Of a stretch of DNA of 64,000 bases, positions 1 through 9,991 are shown in pieces. The notes below the pieces were generated by a model, which worked only from the letters and a program-made list of their open reading frames with translations, did no database searches and was not told where the DNA came from. Location: the NCBI RefSeq assembly GCF_022513635.1, contig NZ_JAKWBL010000005.1, forward strand, positions 21,962 to 85,961, given 5' to 3'. This DNA is from Paraniabella ginsengisoli. GTDB lineage: Bacteria; Bacteroidota; Bacteroidia; Chitinophagales; Chitinophagaceae. The first letter of the stretch is position 1. Each line of letters begins with the position of its first letter. The position numbers and the translations under genes are program-made.

Positions 1-616
1 GTTGTGATCGGCTCTTTAGATTCTACAAAATACTTCGGATTACCATTTACCGTTTTAGTAATAACTCCCGGATTGGAAGGGTTGCCGGTATATTCTCTCC
101 ATATTTTTACATTACTATTAAAATATAAAACAGAGCCTACCAAAACACCTATTCCTACCTGGCCCAAAATCTTAAACCAACCGGCCAGCCCGTCTTTGTC
201 CCCCTTTTTATATGCAGCGCCCTGTTGCTGCGCTAATCTTTTTGCACGCAGTTTTAAATAATCATCAATAAAACCAATGGTTCCAAGCCAAAGCGTAGCC
301 ACTAACATAAGGATGACATAAACTGTATTCAGGCGGGCAAACAAAAGTGTTGGAATGATAATCCCAAGAATGATGATGATTCCGCCCATCGTTGGTGTGC
401 CTTTTTTGCCTGCTCACCTGCCAAACCCAAATCGCGCACGGTTTCACCGACCAATCTTGCACGCAAAATGTTAATCAGCTTTTTACCATATATAAGTGTA
501 ATAGTTAAAGCCAGCAACACCGCCATCATAATGCGGAATGTCTGAAACTCCATCAACTGCCTTCCGGGGAAATTGATGCCCTGCTGCTTAAACCATTCAA
601 ATAAGTGATATAACAT
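1..616 (-). CDS. mraY: Phospho-MurNAc-pentapeptide transferase MraY (3' part outside window, one frameshift)
   Basis: MraY moves phospho-MurNAc-pentapeptide from UDP onto undecaprenyl phosphate, making lipid I at the inner membrane. The protein starts at 616 (MLYHLFEWF). Residues about 26-45 form a membrane segment and are followed by the family signature [17 protein letters not shown] run of six T at 402-407 (A on the coding strand) is one base short. Adding one restores [13 protein letters not shown], the hallmark MraY motif, and then [13 protein letters not shown], the Asp-Asp Mg/substrate site, open to base 1. Only about the first half of a roughly 400-residue protein is in the window. 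It is the last visible gene of the dcw cluster, 80 bases after murE. Identity is sure; the break is most likely a sequencing error. Confidence 0.93.
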
Positions 617-696
617 AATTTAATTTGCCAATTTGCCTATACAATAATGTAATAATGAAAAGCCAAACGTTTTCTCAATTCACCATTCACTATTGA

Positions 697-2159
697 CTAT
701 TTCCCTAACAACTCAAACATTTCCTTTACTACTTCCTTATCATCAAAGTGATGTTTTACACCATTTATTTCCTGGTACTTTTCATGCCCTTTACCAGCTA
801 CCAATACAATATCTTCTTTATTAGCTAGGCTGATAGCTGTTTTTATAGCTTCTCTTCTATCTGTTATTGATATACATTTTCTTCTTGCGGCCGTGGGCAC
901 GCCAGCTTCCATTTCTTTAATAATTTCACCGGCATCTTCAAAGCGGGGTTATCACTTGTAAATATTACCTTATCACTTTGTTCGCAGGCTACTTCCGCCA
1001 TTACCGGACGTTTTGTTTTATCACGATTACCGCCGCATCCAGCAATAGTTATAACCTGCTCAAAACCTTTCTTCAATTTTCTGATAGTCGCCAGCACATT
1101 TAACAATGCATCAGGCGTGTGAGCGTAATCTATAATTGCAATTATTTTTTCAGAAGGTGAAATCACGTATTCAAACCGTCCTTCAGCACCATTCAATACA
1201 CTTAATGTTTGCAATACTTCATACTTATCATGTCCAAGGCAAATAGCAGCACCATATGCTGCCAACAGGTTATGCGCATTGAATTCACCGATCAAACGGA
1301 AATGAACTTCCTGCTCATCAACTACCATATGCAAACCCATAATACCGTTGTCAAGTATCTTTCCTTTAAAATCGCTTACAGTTTTTAGCGAATACGTTTT
1401 GACTGTAGCATTTGTATTTTGAACCATTACCACTCCTCGCCTGTCGTCGATGTTGGTAATTGCATATGCCTTTTTAGGTAAAGTATCAAAGAACAATTTC
1501 TTTACGCGGATATACTCATCGAATGTTTTGTGGTAGTCCAAATGATCGTGCGAGATATTGGTAAAAATGCCTACTTCAAATTCAAGACCTGCAATGCGCT
1601 GTTGATTGATAGCATGAGAACTGACCTCCATAAACACATGCGAGCAACCCTCATCAACCATCAATTTCAATAACTGGTTTAGCTGAACTGCGTCTGGCGT
1701 TGTATGTGTAGCAGGTACAACCTGGCTTCCAATATGGTTTTGAACTGTGCTTAGCAAGCCACATTTATATCCAAGGTTACTAAACAGTTGATACAAAAGT
1801 GTAGCCACTGTTGTTTTACCATTGGTACCTGTAACACCCAGCAGTTTTACTTTAGAAGAAGGGTTCCCATAAAAATTATGAGCGGTGATTCCCGCAGCAA
1901 CTGCGCCATTACTTACTTGGATGTAAACTATTTCGGGCTTTTTTATTTCAGGCAATATTTCACAAACAATAGCTATAGCTCCGTCTGTAATTGCTTTTTC
2001 AATGAACTGATGGCCATCTGTTGCTGAACCTTTTAATGCTATAAAAATATTTCCGGGTTGAATATTCCGGGAGTCAATACAAATGCCTGTAATATCAATA
2101 TCAGTATTTCCTGATACTGACACTAAACTGGCTTTATATAAAACATCCTGTAATAACAA
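697..2159 (-). CDS. murE: UDP-MurNAc-tripeptide synthetase MurE (one frameshift)
   Basis: MurE adds the third amino acid to the peptidoglycan stem peptide in the cytoplasm. The N-terminal domain is followed by the Mur ligase ATP loop [15 protein letters not shown] (near residue 110), the UDP-substrate motif [10 protein letters not shown], and the C-terminal domain with AGKGHEKYQ. The frame breaks at a C run (GGGG on the plus strand, 945-948). One extra base gives [13 protein letters not shown]. The restored DNPR motif is the signature of meso-diaminopimelate-specific MurE, so the wall is predicted to contain meso-DAP. The repaired gene is 487 residues, normal for the family. It begins 24 bases after the ftsI stop and is followed by mraY, so it is very likely in the same transcript. 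Confidence 0.95.
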
Positions 2160-2183
2160 CTTCGGTATATTTAGATTTTATAA

Positions 2184-4317
2184 TTAAGTAAGATTTAAAA
2201 CAATAGGCTGCCCCTTTTTAAATGATTCGCCAGGTGTAATAGACTGACCGGCTACTTTGCCACTACCTTTTACCTTTACACGTAAACCCATTTCTTCCAG
2301 TAGTTTAATGGCATCTCTTAAGCCCATACCCTTTACATTGGGAACCAGATTGTCTCTTACTATATTTGTTTTTAAAATTCTTTTATAATTTGTAGCATAC
2401 ATGGAAGCCCAACTATTTTGCCGGATAGAATCAACGTAAGGCATCTCCAAATAACCTAACACGTTTTTGATAGCGTTTGAGCTGCCAGCATAGAAGTAAC
2501 TGGTGCTATCTACTGCACCTTCATATTGCTTTGGCGTTTTTCTCTCAACATACATGGAGTATATTTTTGTAGCAATTTCTCTAAACACCGGCGCTGCCAA
2601 TTGACCACCATAGTATAAACCAGAACCAGCCCTTGTTCTAACCACAACGATACAAGAATATTGAGGGTTGTTTGCAGGGAAATAACCAGCAAACGAAGCT
2701 TGATATATCCTACTCGAATATCCTATACCACGATCAGCAACTTGCGCAGTTCCAGTTTTACCAGCTACCAGAAAGGGCATATCTTTAAATACTCCTTTCC
2801 CAGAGCCTTCCGTGATCACAAGCTTGAGCGCATTTTGAGCAGCCTCTAATGTAGCAGGTTTACATATTTGCTGTTCTAAAACAACAGGCTCGTTTTCCTT
2901 TACAACAACTCCGTTATTTCGAACACTGTTTACTAAATAGGGGCTTACCATCGTGCCATTATTGCCTATTGCATTGTACAAAGTCAACAACTGCATAGGG
3001 CTTACGTTTATAGCATAACCAAAAGCCATTGTCACCAAATTCATTAAACCGCCATGACTTGTTTCTAATGGCGCTGCGTAGGGCCGGGGAACTGAAGAAA
3101 GATCAATGGGCGATTTTTTTGTAAGATGATATTTTTCCAAATACTCTTTAAATTCAGTTGGTTCTTTACCAAAAGCTTTAAGCGCAACTTTACCCATACC
3201 AATGTTAGAACTATGTGCTATACATTCTTCAATTGTCAACACTGGCTTGGGCATTCTGTGTGCATCTGTAATAGGCCTTGGACCAACCTGCATACGTGCT
3301 GTACTCCCTACTTCAAATAAATCTCCTGGCTTAACAGTTCCCTTATCTAATGCCGCTAAAAAACTCACGATCTTAATAGTTGAACCCGGCTCCGTAACCC
3401 TTAAAGCATAATTATCATTTTCCCAATAAGTGGTGTCGTTGGGATTACGGCCTAAATTTGCAATAGCTTTAATTTTACCCGTTTTCGTCTCCATCACTAT
3501 TGCTGTACCATACTCTGCATGCACAGACTGCACCATGCGCAGCAAAGCAGTTTCTGTAATATCTTGCATATTTACATCCAACGTAGTATAAATATCTCTC
3601 CCATCTTCGGGTTCCACCTGAAAGCCTTGTACCGGAACTGCTCCACCGGAAATATACCTGACAAGGCGCTGTCCGTTTTGTCCTTCTAACAAACTGTCGT
3701 AGCTCATCTCCAGGCCTACGTTCATTTTTTTACTTTGCCATCGCTGTTGACATACTCACGGCTTAAGCCAATAGTTCTGTTAGCCAACAATCCAAAAGGT
3801 GCAATGCGCTTGCTGCTTTGCTCTACAATAATGCCGCTTTTATTTTTCCCTAACCTGATCAATGGAAAATCGCGAAGCGCTTTATAATCTTCGAAAGGAA
3901 GTTTTCTTTTAAGAGAATAATACCTGTTTCCTTTTTTATACGCTTTATCAAATTCAGCCTTATATTCCTTAGCGGTCTTATCTCCGAAGTAATCTGCCAT
4001 TGCATGTGCAAATGAATCAATGTAAGTATGATATACTTTTCCACCTTTATAAATCAACCCATCTGCCTTAAAGTCCATGTATATATCAAACTGCGGCAAC
4101 GAAGTGCTAAGCATCTGACCATCTTCACTAAATATGGTACCTCTGTCTGCATTGATCTCAACGATCTTCTGATGCATGCTTTATCGCCCATGCTTCGCCA
4201 GTGCTCTCCCTGAAATTTCTGAATAACAATTGCTTTACCCAGAATCATTACAGACAGAACCACTATGCCTATAAAGCATAGATATACGCGCCATAATATA
4301 TCCTTCTTTATTTCCAT
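2184..4317 (-). CDS. ftsI: Penicillin-binding protein FtsI/SpoVD type with PASTA domain (two frameshifts)
   Basis: A class B transpeptidase that cross-links septal peptidoglycan. Residues about 10-30 form a single N-terminal membrane anchor (ILWRVYLCFIGIVVLSVMIL). The dimerisation domain begins at INADRGTIFSEDG. The transpeptidase domain shows the three active-site motifs: Ser-x-x-Lys in PGSTIKIVS, SSN in AHSSNIGMG, and KTG in AGKTGTAQV. The last about 60 residues are one PASTA domain (VPNVKGMGLRDAIKLLEEMG). Two single-base losses split the gene, one near 4178-4186 and one in the T run at 3725-3731. Repairing both gives 711 residues, typical for the family. The gene sits between ftsL and murE as in other Bacteroidota dcw clusters. 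Confidence 0.95.
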
Positions 4318-4355
4318 ACTTCAACTTCTTTCGAAGAGTAACGTTCTAATTTTTT

Positions 4356-4691
4356 TTATTGAACATTCGCTATATAATCTTCAAGCGAATCTTTAAGAAC
4401 ATAAGGTGTTTCATTTAGCTCACTTAAACCCAGCGGCTGCAATGCTTTTGACAACTCACTTGGCTTACTGCGGAACATCACTTCGCTTTTAAGGCTTTTA
4501 TATTCCCACTGCAACTCCTTTACATCTTTCGCCATTGCATTTATTTTTCTAACCGTCTTATCTGCAGTGTGGCCATTATATATGTAAACGACAGCAAGAA
4601 AAGCAAGAAAGAAAAGAAAAGGCACCTGTTTTACTATTGACTGATAATTCAGCCACTTTTTCCAATTTACCTTTGCTTGTTTTTCCTGCAT
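4356..4691 (-). CDS. FtsL-like cell-division membrane protein
   Basis: A 111-residue bitopic protein. Residues 1-20 are basic and cytoplasmic, residues about 22-40 form one membrane span (VPFLFFLAFLAVVYIYNGHT), and the rest is a periplasmic stretch predicted to be helical (VRKINAMAKDVKELQWEYKS), as expected of the FtsL coiled coil that pairs with DivIC/FtsB. FtsL sequences diverge strongly, so the call rests on size, topology and position: directly between rsmH and ftsI, where Bacteroidota carry an FtsL-like gene. The product probably helps recruit FtsI and FtsW to the septum. No frameshift is seen. Confidence 0.8.
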   Translation of the reverse strand: MQEKQAKVNWKKWLNYQSIVKQVPFLFFLAFLAVVYIYNGHTADKTVRKINAMAKDVKELQWEYKSLKSEVMFRSKPSELSKALQPLGLSELNETPYVLKDSLEDYIANVQ

Positions 4692-4747
4692 GATTTCGGA
4701 TTTCTGATGTCTGATTTATGATTTTCGAAATTGTCAACTTTCATCTG

Positions 4748-5692
4748 TCACTTCCTTTCTGCTACCCTTAGCTTAGCACTTCTTGATCTTGAATTTTTCC
4801 CTACCTCTTCCTGATTTGCGATCAGCGGCTTTTTTGTGATCACTTTAAATACCTCTTCTCTTTTTATGTTCGTAAATGGATTGTCCACCACTTCTTCAAA
4901 ACTTCCTTCTTTAAAAAAATTCTTAACCAGCCTGTCTTCGATGGAATGAAAAGTAATAACAGCTAATCTTCCACCGGGATTTAATAACACTACTGATTGC
5001 TCTAACATCTCTTTCAATACCTGAACTTCTTCATTAACCTCCATTCGCAAAGCCTGAAAAACCTGAGCGAAATATTTGTTAGGATTTCCTTTCACAACCT
5101 CTCTTAACGCATTCTTAAATCCATCAATAGTTTTAAGTGATACCGAATTGCGAATAGAGACAATTGTTTTCGCAAGCGTTTTGGAGTTGGTCACTTCCCC
5201 ATATTGTTCAAATAACTTATGCAACTTTGTTTCAGCATATTGCTGCACTATATCAAATGCAGTTACAGATTGCCTTCTATCCATCCTCATATCCATATCT
5301 GCATTATACCTTATACTAAAACCGCGATCCGCTTCATTAAACTGATGGCTGCTTACACCCAAATCAGCAAGTATACCATCTACCTTTTGCACATTCTCTA
5401 ACCGGAGAAACCGTTGGATATGTCTGAAATTTTGCTGGATAAAAATTACCCGCTTATCATCCGGCACATTTCTTTTCGCATCTTCATCCTGATCAAAAGC
5501 ATACAGCCTTCCCTTTGCGTTCAACTTGCTTAATATTGCTGCTGAATGACCGCCACCGCCAAATGTGCAATCCACATATACCCCATCGGGCTTAATAGCC
5601 AATCCATCTATTGTTTCATTCAGCAATACAGGGATATGGTATTCAGTTGACAAGGAATCTTCGCTTTTTATATCATCCTTTTTCTTTGGCAT
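4748..5692 (-). CDS. rsmH: 16S rRNA (cytosine1402-N4)-methyltransferase RsmH (MraW)
   Basis: RsmH methylates N4 of C1402 in 16S rRNA, near the ribosomal P site, using S-adenosylmethionine. The 314-residue protein shows the family's N-terminal motif YHIPVLLNETIDGL, the SAM-binding YVDCTFGGGGHSAAIL, the ILADLGVSSHQ motif and the C-terminal FHSIEDRLVKNFF block. It ends in the usual basic SRSRSAKLRVAERK. A start at 5692 fits; the first 18 residues are a variable charged extension. It follows mraZ in the usual order, separated by 93 bases that hold two small palindromes. The frame is intact. Confidence 0.97.
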   Translation of the reverse strand: MPKKKDDIKSEDSLSTEYHIPVLLNETIDGLAIKPDGVYVDCTFGGGGHSAAILSKLNAKGRLYAFDQDEDAKRNVPDDKRVIFIQQNFRHIQRFLRLENVQKVDGILADLGVSSHQFNEADRGFSIRYNADMDMRMDRRQSVTAFDIVQQYAETKLHKLFEQYGEVTNSKTLAKTIVSIRNSVSLKTIDGFKNALREVVKGNPNKYFAQVFQALRMEVNEEVQVLKEMLEQSVVLLNPGGRLAVITFHSIEDRLVKNFFKEGSFEEVVDNPFTNIKREEVFKVITKKPLIANQEEVGKNSRSRSAKLRVAERK

Positions 5693-5712
5693 ACCCTTTC
5701 AACTTTTAAACC

Positions 5713-5757
5713 CGGACGCTACGCATCCGTCTATTTTAGTTTAGCTCCTACGGAGCT
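5713..5757. repeat. Two small palindromes between mraZ and rsmH
   Basis: Two back-to-back inverted repeats fill the gap between mraZ and rsmH. The first, CGGACGC-TAC-GCATCCG (5713-5729), has one mismatch. The second, AGCTCC-TAC-GGAGCT (5743-5757), is perfect. They lack a U tract, so they look more like REP-type intergenic palindromes or an RNA-processing hairpin inside the mraZ-rsmH transcript than a terminator. Confidence 0.5.
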
Positions 5758-5785
5758 TTTCCATTTCAACTTTTCAACCAGTCAA

Positions 5786-6232
5786 CTAAACTCCCATCAC
5801 CTGGCTTGCTAAATCGCTAAACGATTCCGGCGAGAAAGCATCAAAGAACTCTTTGTATTTGGCGCTATCCCAAATCTCCATTTTATTACCTGCCGGCACT
5901 AACACAATATCTTTCTGAAGCGAAGCATATTCTTTCAATGTTGGTGGTAATAAAATGCGGCCTGCGCTGTCAGGCTCTACCAAAGTAGCTCCGTTTAAAA
6001 AGTAGCGCTTAAACTGCCTTACCTTTGGATCAAAATCATTCAAAGCATTGATCTTTTCCGCAATTGGCTCCCAGGAACTTAACGGGTAAAGACTTAAGCA
6101 TTTTTCAAATCCTCTATTAATGACAAACTTTTCCCCATCTCCTTCCACCAGCTGCTTTTTGAAACCAGCTGGTAAAAGAAAGCGGCCTTTGGCGTCAACC
6201 GTAGCCTCAAACTCACCGAGGAAACCTGTCAT
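5786..6232 (-). CDS. mraZ: Transcriptional regulator / division protein MraZ
   Basis: MraZ is a small DNA-binding protein that represses its own dcw operon. The 148 residues contain two SpoVT-AbrB-like halves, each with the family pattern: FEATVDAKGRFLLPAGFKKQL near the N-terminus and LVEPDSAGRILLPPTLKEYA in the second half. The gene opens the dcw cluster. A start at 6232 (MTGFLGEFEATVD) is standard for Bacteroidota. Three CAC trinucleotides at exactly 10-bp spacing lie 27-49 bases upstream and could be its own binding site. The frame is intact. Confidence 0.96.
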   Translation of the reverse strand: MTGFLGEFEATVDAKGRFLLPAGFKKQLVEGDGEKFVINRGFEKCLSLYPLSSWEPIAEKINALNDFDPKVRQFKRYFLNGATLVEPDSAGRILLPPTLKEYASLQKDIVLVPAGNKMEIWDSAKYKEFFDAFSPESFSDLASQVMGV

Positions 6233-6258
6233 AAATATTAATTAATAAACTAAACTAA

Positions 6259-6281
6259 CACAAAGTAACACTTTTTCCCAC
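6259..6281 (-). promoter_or_regulatory. Candidate MraZ-box (three repeats at 10-bp spacing)
   Basis: On the mraZ coding strand the sequence reads GTGGGAAAAAGTGTTACTTT followed by GTG, so GTG occurs three times at exactly 10-bp steps (plus-strand CAC at 6259, 6269 and 6279). Known MraZ sites are short G-rich repeats (TGGGn type) at 10-bp steps upstream of mraZ. The first repeat here fits well (GTGGGA); the other two are degenerate. Position just upstream of the start supports autoregulation. Confidence 0.45.
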
Positions 6282-6521
6282 TTTAATACCAAATTTTAGG
6301 CTTCTTGATTTATCCACAAATTGAAAAAGAATAAAACCCTTTACTGTAAAGAGTTTTAGCGGATTTCAAGACATTTTCACAATAAAACCATGTTAATACA
6401 ATGTGGATTACTCAACCGAAAAAGTTAATAAGGCAGAAAAACTGTGATTTTCGGTGATTTTGAAGGCAAATACGGTTGAAAATCTGGAAATTTGCTGCGT
6501 TTGTGCGATCAGACATGTACA

Positions 6522-6573
6522 TAAGTTGAAGTGTGCGACGCAAGACTGCCGATAGAATTACTGCTGCTGACCA
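6522..6573 (+). repeat. Dispersed intergenic repeat, copy 1
   Basis: The core reads AAGTTGAAGTGTGCGACGCA, then GACTGCC and TTACTGCTG. Related copies lie at about 12978-13015 and, inverted, at about 15770-15825. All three are intergenic. The shared parts are TGCGACGCA, a TGCC element about 8 bases later, and a TGCTG element about 14 bases after that. This copy ends just before the queA start. Confidence 0.5.
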
Positions 6574-6586
6574 CAAAAAAAATTAA

Positions 6587-7847
6587 ATGAATCCAAAAAG
6601 CCTATCAATAAAGGATTATACATACGATCTTCCCGATGAAAAGATCGCATATCACCCCTTACAAAACCGGGACGATGCCAAACTTTTGATTTATCATAAC
6701 AAAGACATCAAAACAGATATTTACAGAAATATTGCCGAACATATTCCAACAAATAGTTTAATGGTCTTTAACAACACCAAAGTGGTGGAAGCAAGGCTGT
6801 TGTTTCAAAAAGATACCGGCGGCATTATTGAAATTTTTTGCCTTCAACCCCATGAAATGTATGCTGATATTACTTCGGCTATGAACAAGACAGGAAGTGT
6901 AAAATGGCTTTGTCTTATTGGCGGTGCATCAAAATGGAAATCCGGGCAAATATTGTCTTTATCTTTTTCAATAAATAATAACCCATACACATTAGAAGCA
7001 CATTTTATTGAAAAAGAACAGACTGCTTTGTGATTGAAGCTGGAACGGGGCATTTAGTTTTGCTGAAGTATTGCATAGCGCCGGGCATGTACCGCTTCCT
7101 CCATATATAAAAAGAGTAGACGAAAAAAGTGATAAAACCCGCTACCAGACAGTATTTGCAAGATTTGATGGATCAGTGGCAGCACCAACTGCAGGCTTGC
7201 ATTTTACAAATGATGTACTGACATCACTTTCTCAAAAAAACGTCGCTACTAGTTTTGTAACGCTACATGTGGGAGCTGGCACGTTTAAACCTGTGAAAGC
7301 GGAACTCATGCAGGAACATGAAATGCATTCGGAGTTTATTGAGGTTGACCATGAATTGATCGAAGAACTTATTGAACATACCGGACCAGTAGTGGCGGTA
7401 GGAACAACATCGTTACGAACTCTGGAAAGCCTTTACTGGCTTGGTGTTAAGCTCATAGAAAAACAAAAAATCTTCAATAATGATCTTCCATTTGTTGATC
7501 AATGGGAAGTGTATGAAGAAAGAAAACATCCTGCTAAAAATGATGCATTGAAGGCTGTACTTGATTTTCTGAACAGCCATAATATAAATAAGCTGGTAGC
7601 TAAAACACAAATTATTATTGCGCCGGGTTACGATTTTAAAATGATCGACGGCTTAGTCACCAATTTTCATCAACCTTCTTCAACCCTTCTTCTGTTAGTA
7701 GCGGCATTGGTTGGCGACAACTGGAAGCGCATTTATAACTATGCACTTTCAAACGATTTCAGGTTTTTAAGTTATGGTGATGGGAGTTTATTATGGAAAG
7801 CCTCCCTATTTCACACAACGAACGCAAAGGATACAATGAAACAATGA
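6587..7847 (+). CDS. queA: S-adenosylmethionine:tRNA ribosyltransferase-isomerase QueA (two base losses)
   Basis: QueA transfers and rearranges the ribose of SAM onto 7-aminomethyl-7-deazaguanine in tRNA, giving epoxyqueuosine at the wobble position. The N-terminus shows YDLPDEKIAYHPLQNRDDAK. The C-terminal half has PLPPYIKR, DKTRYQTVFA, the PTAGLHFT motif and TLHVGAGTFKPV, all diagnostic. The frame is lost at about 7016 and again at about 7037. Restoring one base at each gives SWNGAFSFAEVLHSAGHVPL and a 420-residue product, of normal length for the family. It stands alone, divergent from the dcw cluster, and runs towards trxA across a shared terminator. Confidence 0.94.
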
Positions 7848-8054
7848 TTTTAGATCTGCTGTTTAACTATCGTTGAATGAGACGGGGTTAAAAAAATCAA
7901 CGACCCAGTTTGAAGAAATTTTCACACAAAGTTCGCAAAGAATGATGCCTTTCCTTCGCCAATGAAGAGCGCAAAGTTCGCCTTCGGCAAAGTTACGTAG
8001 CAGCGGCTGCTAAACGTTGTGAAAGAGAGCAGAAAAATAAGATTACGAAAATAG
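7848..8054. repeat. Intergenic low-complexity repeat of the CACAAAGTTCGCAAAG type
   Basis: The stretch contains CACACAAAGTTCGCAAAG (about 7923-7940) and a second GCGCAAAGTTCGCC about 35 bases later, in the style of short dispersed repeats often seen between Bacteroidota genes. No reading frame is convincing. The neighbouring genes are convergent. Confidence 0.35.
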
Positions 8055-8078
8055 GAAACCCCGCACGGGCGGGGTTTC
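8055..8078. terminator. Bidirectional terminator between queA and trxA
   Basis: A perfect 10-bp stem GAAACCCCGC / GCGGGGTTTC with a 4-base loop ACGG lies between the convergent queA and trxA genes. It is followed on the plus strand by TAAAAAC and preceded by AAAATAG, so T-rich tails exist in both directions to a limited degree. It probably serves both genes. Confidence 0.75.
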
Positions 8079-8103
8079 TAAAAACAATAAACAAAACTAA
8101 AAC

Positions 8104-8424
8104 TTAGTTAAGATGTGATTCGATCTTTTTAACAAAATTACCTTTAGGCTGCGCTCCAACTAATTTGTCTACAACCTGCCCGCCTTTAATAAATAAAATA
8201 GCAGGAATAGAAGTAATGCCATAATCCATAGAAACCTGAGGGTTTACATCAACATTTAATTTGCCAATGTTTACTTTTCCATCATATTCTTTGGAAAGCT
8301 CTTCAATTACCGGGCCGATAGCGCGGCAAGGGCCACACCATTCTGCCCAAAAATCTACTACAGTTAATTTATCTGAATCTAAAACTTCAACCTGGAAGTT
8401 TGCGTCGTTAAATTCTTTTGCCAT
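8104..8424 (-). CDS. trxA: Thioredoxin
   Basis: A 106-residue cytoplasmic dithiol reductant of the classic thioredoxin fold. The active site WCGPC is at residues 29-33, preceded by VVDFWAE. The cis-proline loop GITSIPAILF lies near residue 75, and GAQPKGNFVKKI closes the domain. Length and motifs match TrxA with no extra domain and no signal peptide. It appears monocistronic, with the terminator at 8055-8078 just downstream. Confidence 0.97.
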   Translation of the reverse strand: MAKEFNDANFQVEVLDSDKLTVVDFWAEWCGPCRAIGPVIEELSKEYDGKVNIGKLNVDVNPQVSMDYGITSIPAILFIKGGQVVDKLVGAQPKGNFVKKIESHLN

Positions 8425-8593
8425 TATTAGATAGTTTAAAAAAGTTTGAAATAATTTAATGCTAAGTGAACAACAAATTTAGGTCCTAGAATTAAATAAC
8501 AGCAATTGTGGCATTTTGTTGTGAAGAAAATGTCAATTCAAAAGTTTCAATACTGACAATTTTCCACTAACAACTGTTATGGAATGTAGAAAC

Positions 8594-9849
8594 TTAATGA
8601 GTAGTAACACTTAAACGCTCCGGCTGATGCTTATGCCTGAAAAATAATGCAAAGGCGATGGCTACCACCAATGCATAAATAGCAAAGCCCAGCCAGATGC
8701 CTTGCCAGTCTTTGTCACCATCGATAGTTGTGAAAAACTGATCAATCACTACTCCGCTTATCATACTTCCCATTACAGCTCCTATGCCATTGGTCATCAT
8801 CATAAAAATTCCTTGTGCACTTGCCCTGATCGACTCGCTGCTTTCTGTTTCGACAAATAAAGAACCGGAAATATTAAAAAAATCGAAGGCCATTCCATAA
8901 ATAATACATGACAAAATAATCATCCACAATCCTTCTGCAGGATTTCCATAAGCGAATAACCCAAATCTCAACACCCAGGCGATCATACTAAACAGCATCA
9001 CTTTTTTAATGCCAAAGCGGCGAAGCATAAAAGGAATGGCCAATATAAAAAGTGTTTCCGAAATCTGCGATATCGACATAATGATCGCCGGATATTTTAC
9101 AGCAATAGTATCTTTATACGCATCTACTTTTGCAAAGTCGTGCAAAAAAGTATCGCCGTAAGCATTGGTTAATTGCAAAGCTGCACCCAATAACATAGAA
9201 AATACAAAAAACAAAGCCATTTTCCTGTTTCTAAAAAGAGAAAAGGCATCGCGTCCCATACGAATGCCGGCCTCTTTATTACCGGCTCCTTTCAATGGTG
9301 GCGGGCATTTGGGCAAACTAAAAGCATAAAGCCCTAATACTAAAGAAGCGGCGGCAGCTACATAAAATTGCCCTGCCGATTTTTCCAGGTGCGTTAAGCT
9401 CACCACCCACATAGCAGCAATAAAACCAATGGTTCCCCAAACTCTGATAGGTGGAAAGTCTTTGATTACATCTTTTCCTGAAGTTTTGAGCGCCGTGTAA
9501 GAAACAGCATTCGCAAGGGAAATGGTTGGCATATAAAAGATCATATTAATGAACATGATGAAAAAAACGCACCCGGGCTATTCACCATTGGTATCAAAAA
9601 CAATACGATCGCTCCCATTAAATGACAAAATCCTAAAAGACGTTCTGCATTAATAAAACGATCTGCAATCAGTCCCATAACTGTAGGCATAAAAATCGCT
9701 GAAAAACCCATAGTCGAGAAGATAGCGCCAAACTCGGTGCCGCCCCATTGCTTGGTTTGAAACCAATAAGCACCAATCGTAATAAGCCATGAACCCCAAA
9801 TAAAAAACTGTAAAAAGCTTAAAACAGTAAGTCTGAGTTTTATCGACAT
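8594..9849 (-). CDS. Nucleoside permease-like MFS transporter (one frameshift)
   Basis: A 12-helix major facilitator protein resembling the NupG/nucleoside:H+ symporter family. The N-terminus shows LRLTVLSFLQFFIWGSWLIT and GLIADRFINAERLLG, the usual loop 2-3 signature. The C-terminal half carries further membrane spans and ends in a basic tail. A run of seven A at 9561-9567 is one short. One more base joins the halves at GAFFFIMFINMIFYMPTISL and gives 418 residues, typical for the family. Substrate is not shown by the sequence; uptake of nucleosides is a family-level guess. Confidence 0.8.
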
Positions 9850-9991
9850 ATATTTACCCCCATCCCCTAAAGGGGAGATTTATGAGATTGAATAAAAATA
9901 TAACCGCGAAACGAATCTAAATAAATTTCTAACATCAAACCAAATACAATCAGAATCAATTCCTAAATTGTATAGCCAAATACAATCATCA

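Larger units (their letters stand above)
6233..6586. other. Divergent mraZ/queA intergenic region with a DnaA-box-like site
   Basis: This 354-base gap separates minus-strand mraZ from plus-strand queA. Besides the MraZ-box candidate it holds a perfect DnaA-box consensus TTATCCACA at 6310-6318 and a one-mismatch reverse match TGTGGATTA at 6402-6410. Copy 1 of a dispersed intergenic repeat lies at about 6522-6573. I see no reading frame of note. Two DnaA-like boxes alone do not make an origin, since dnaA and dnaN are absent and no AT-rich repeat array is evident. Confidence 0.4.

Noticed and set aside
1..6232. Pseudogenised dcw cluster
   Set aside because: mraY, murE and ftsI are essential, and each break is repaired by one base in or beside a short run, giving normal motifs and lengths. 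Sequencing error is far more likely.
6310..6410. Replication origin
   Set aside because: Only two DnaA-like boxes, no dnaA/dnaN neighbourhood, no AT-rich unwinding repeats.
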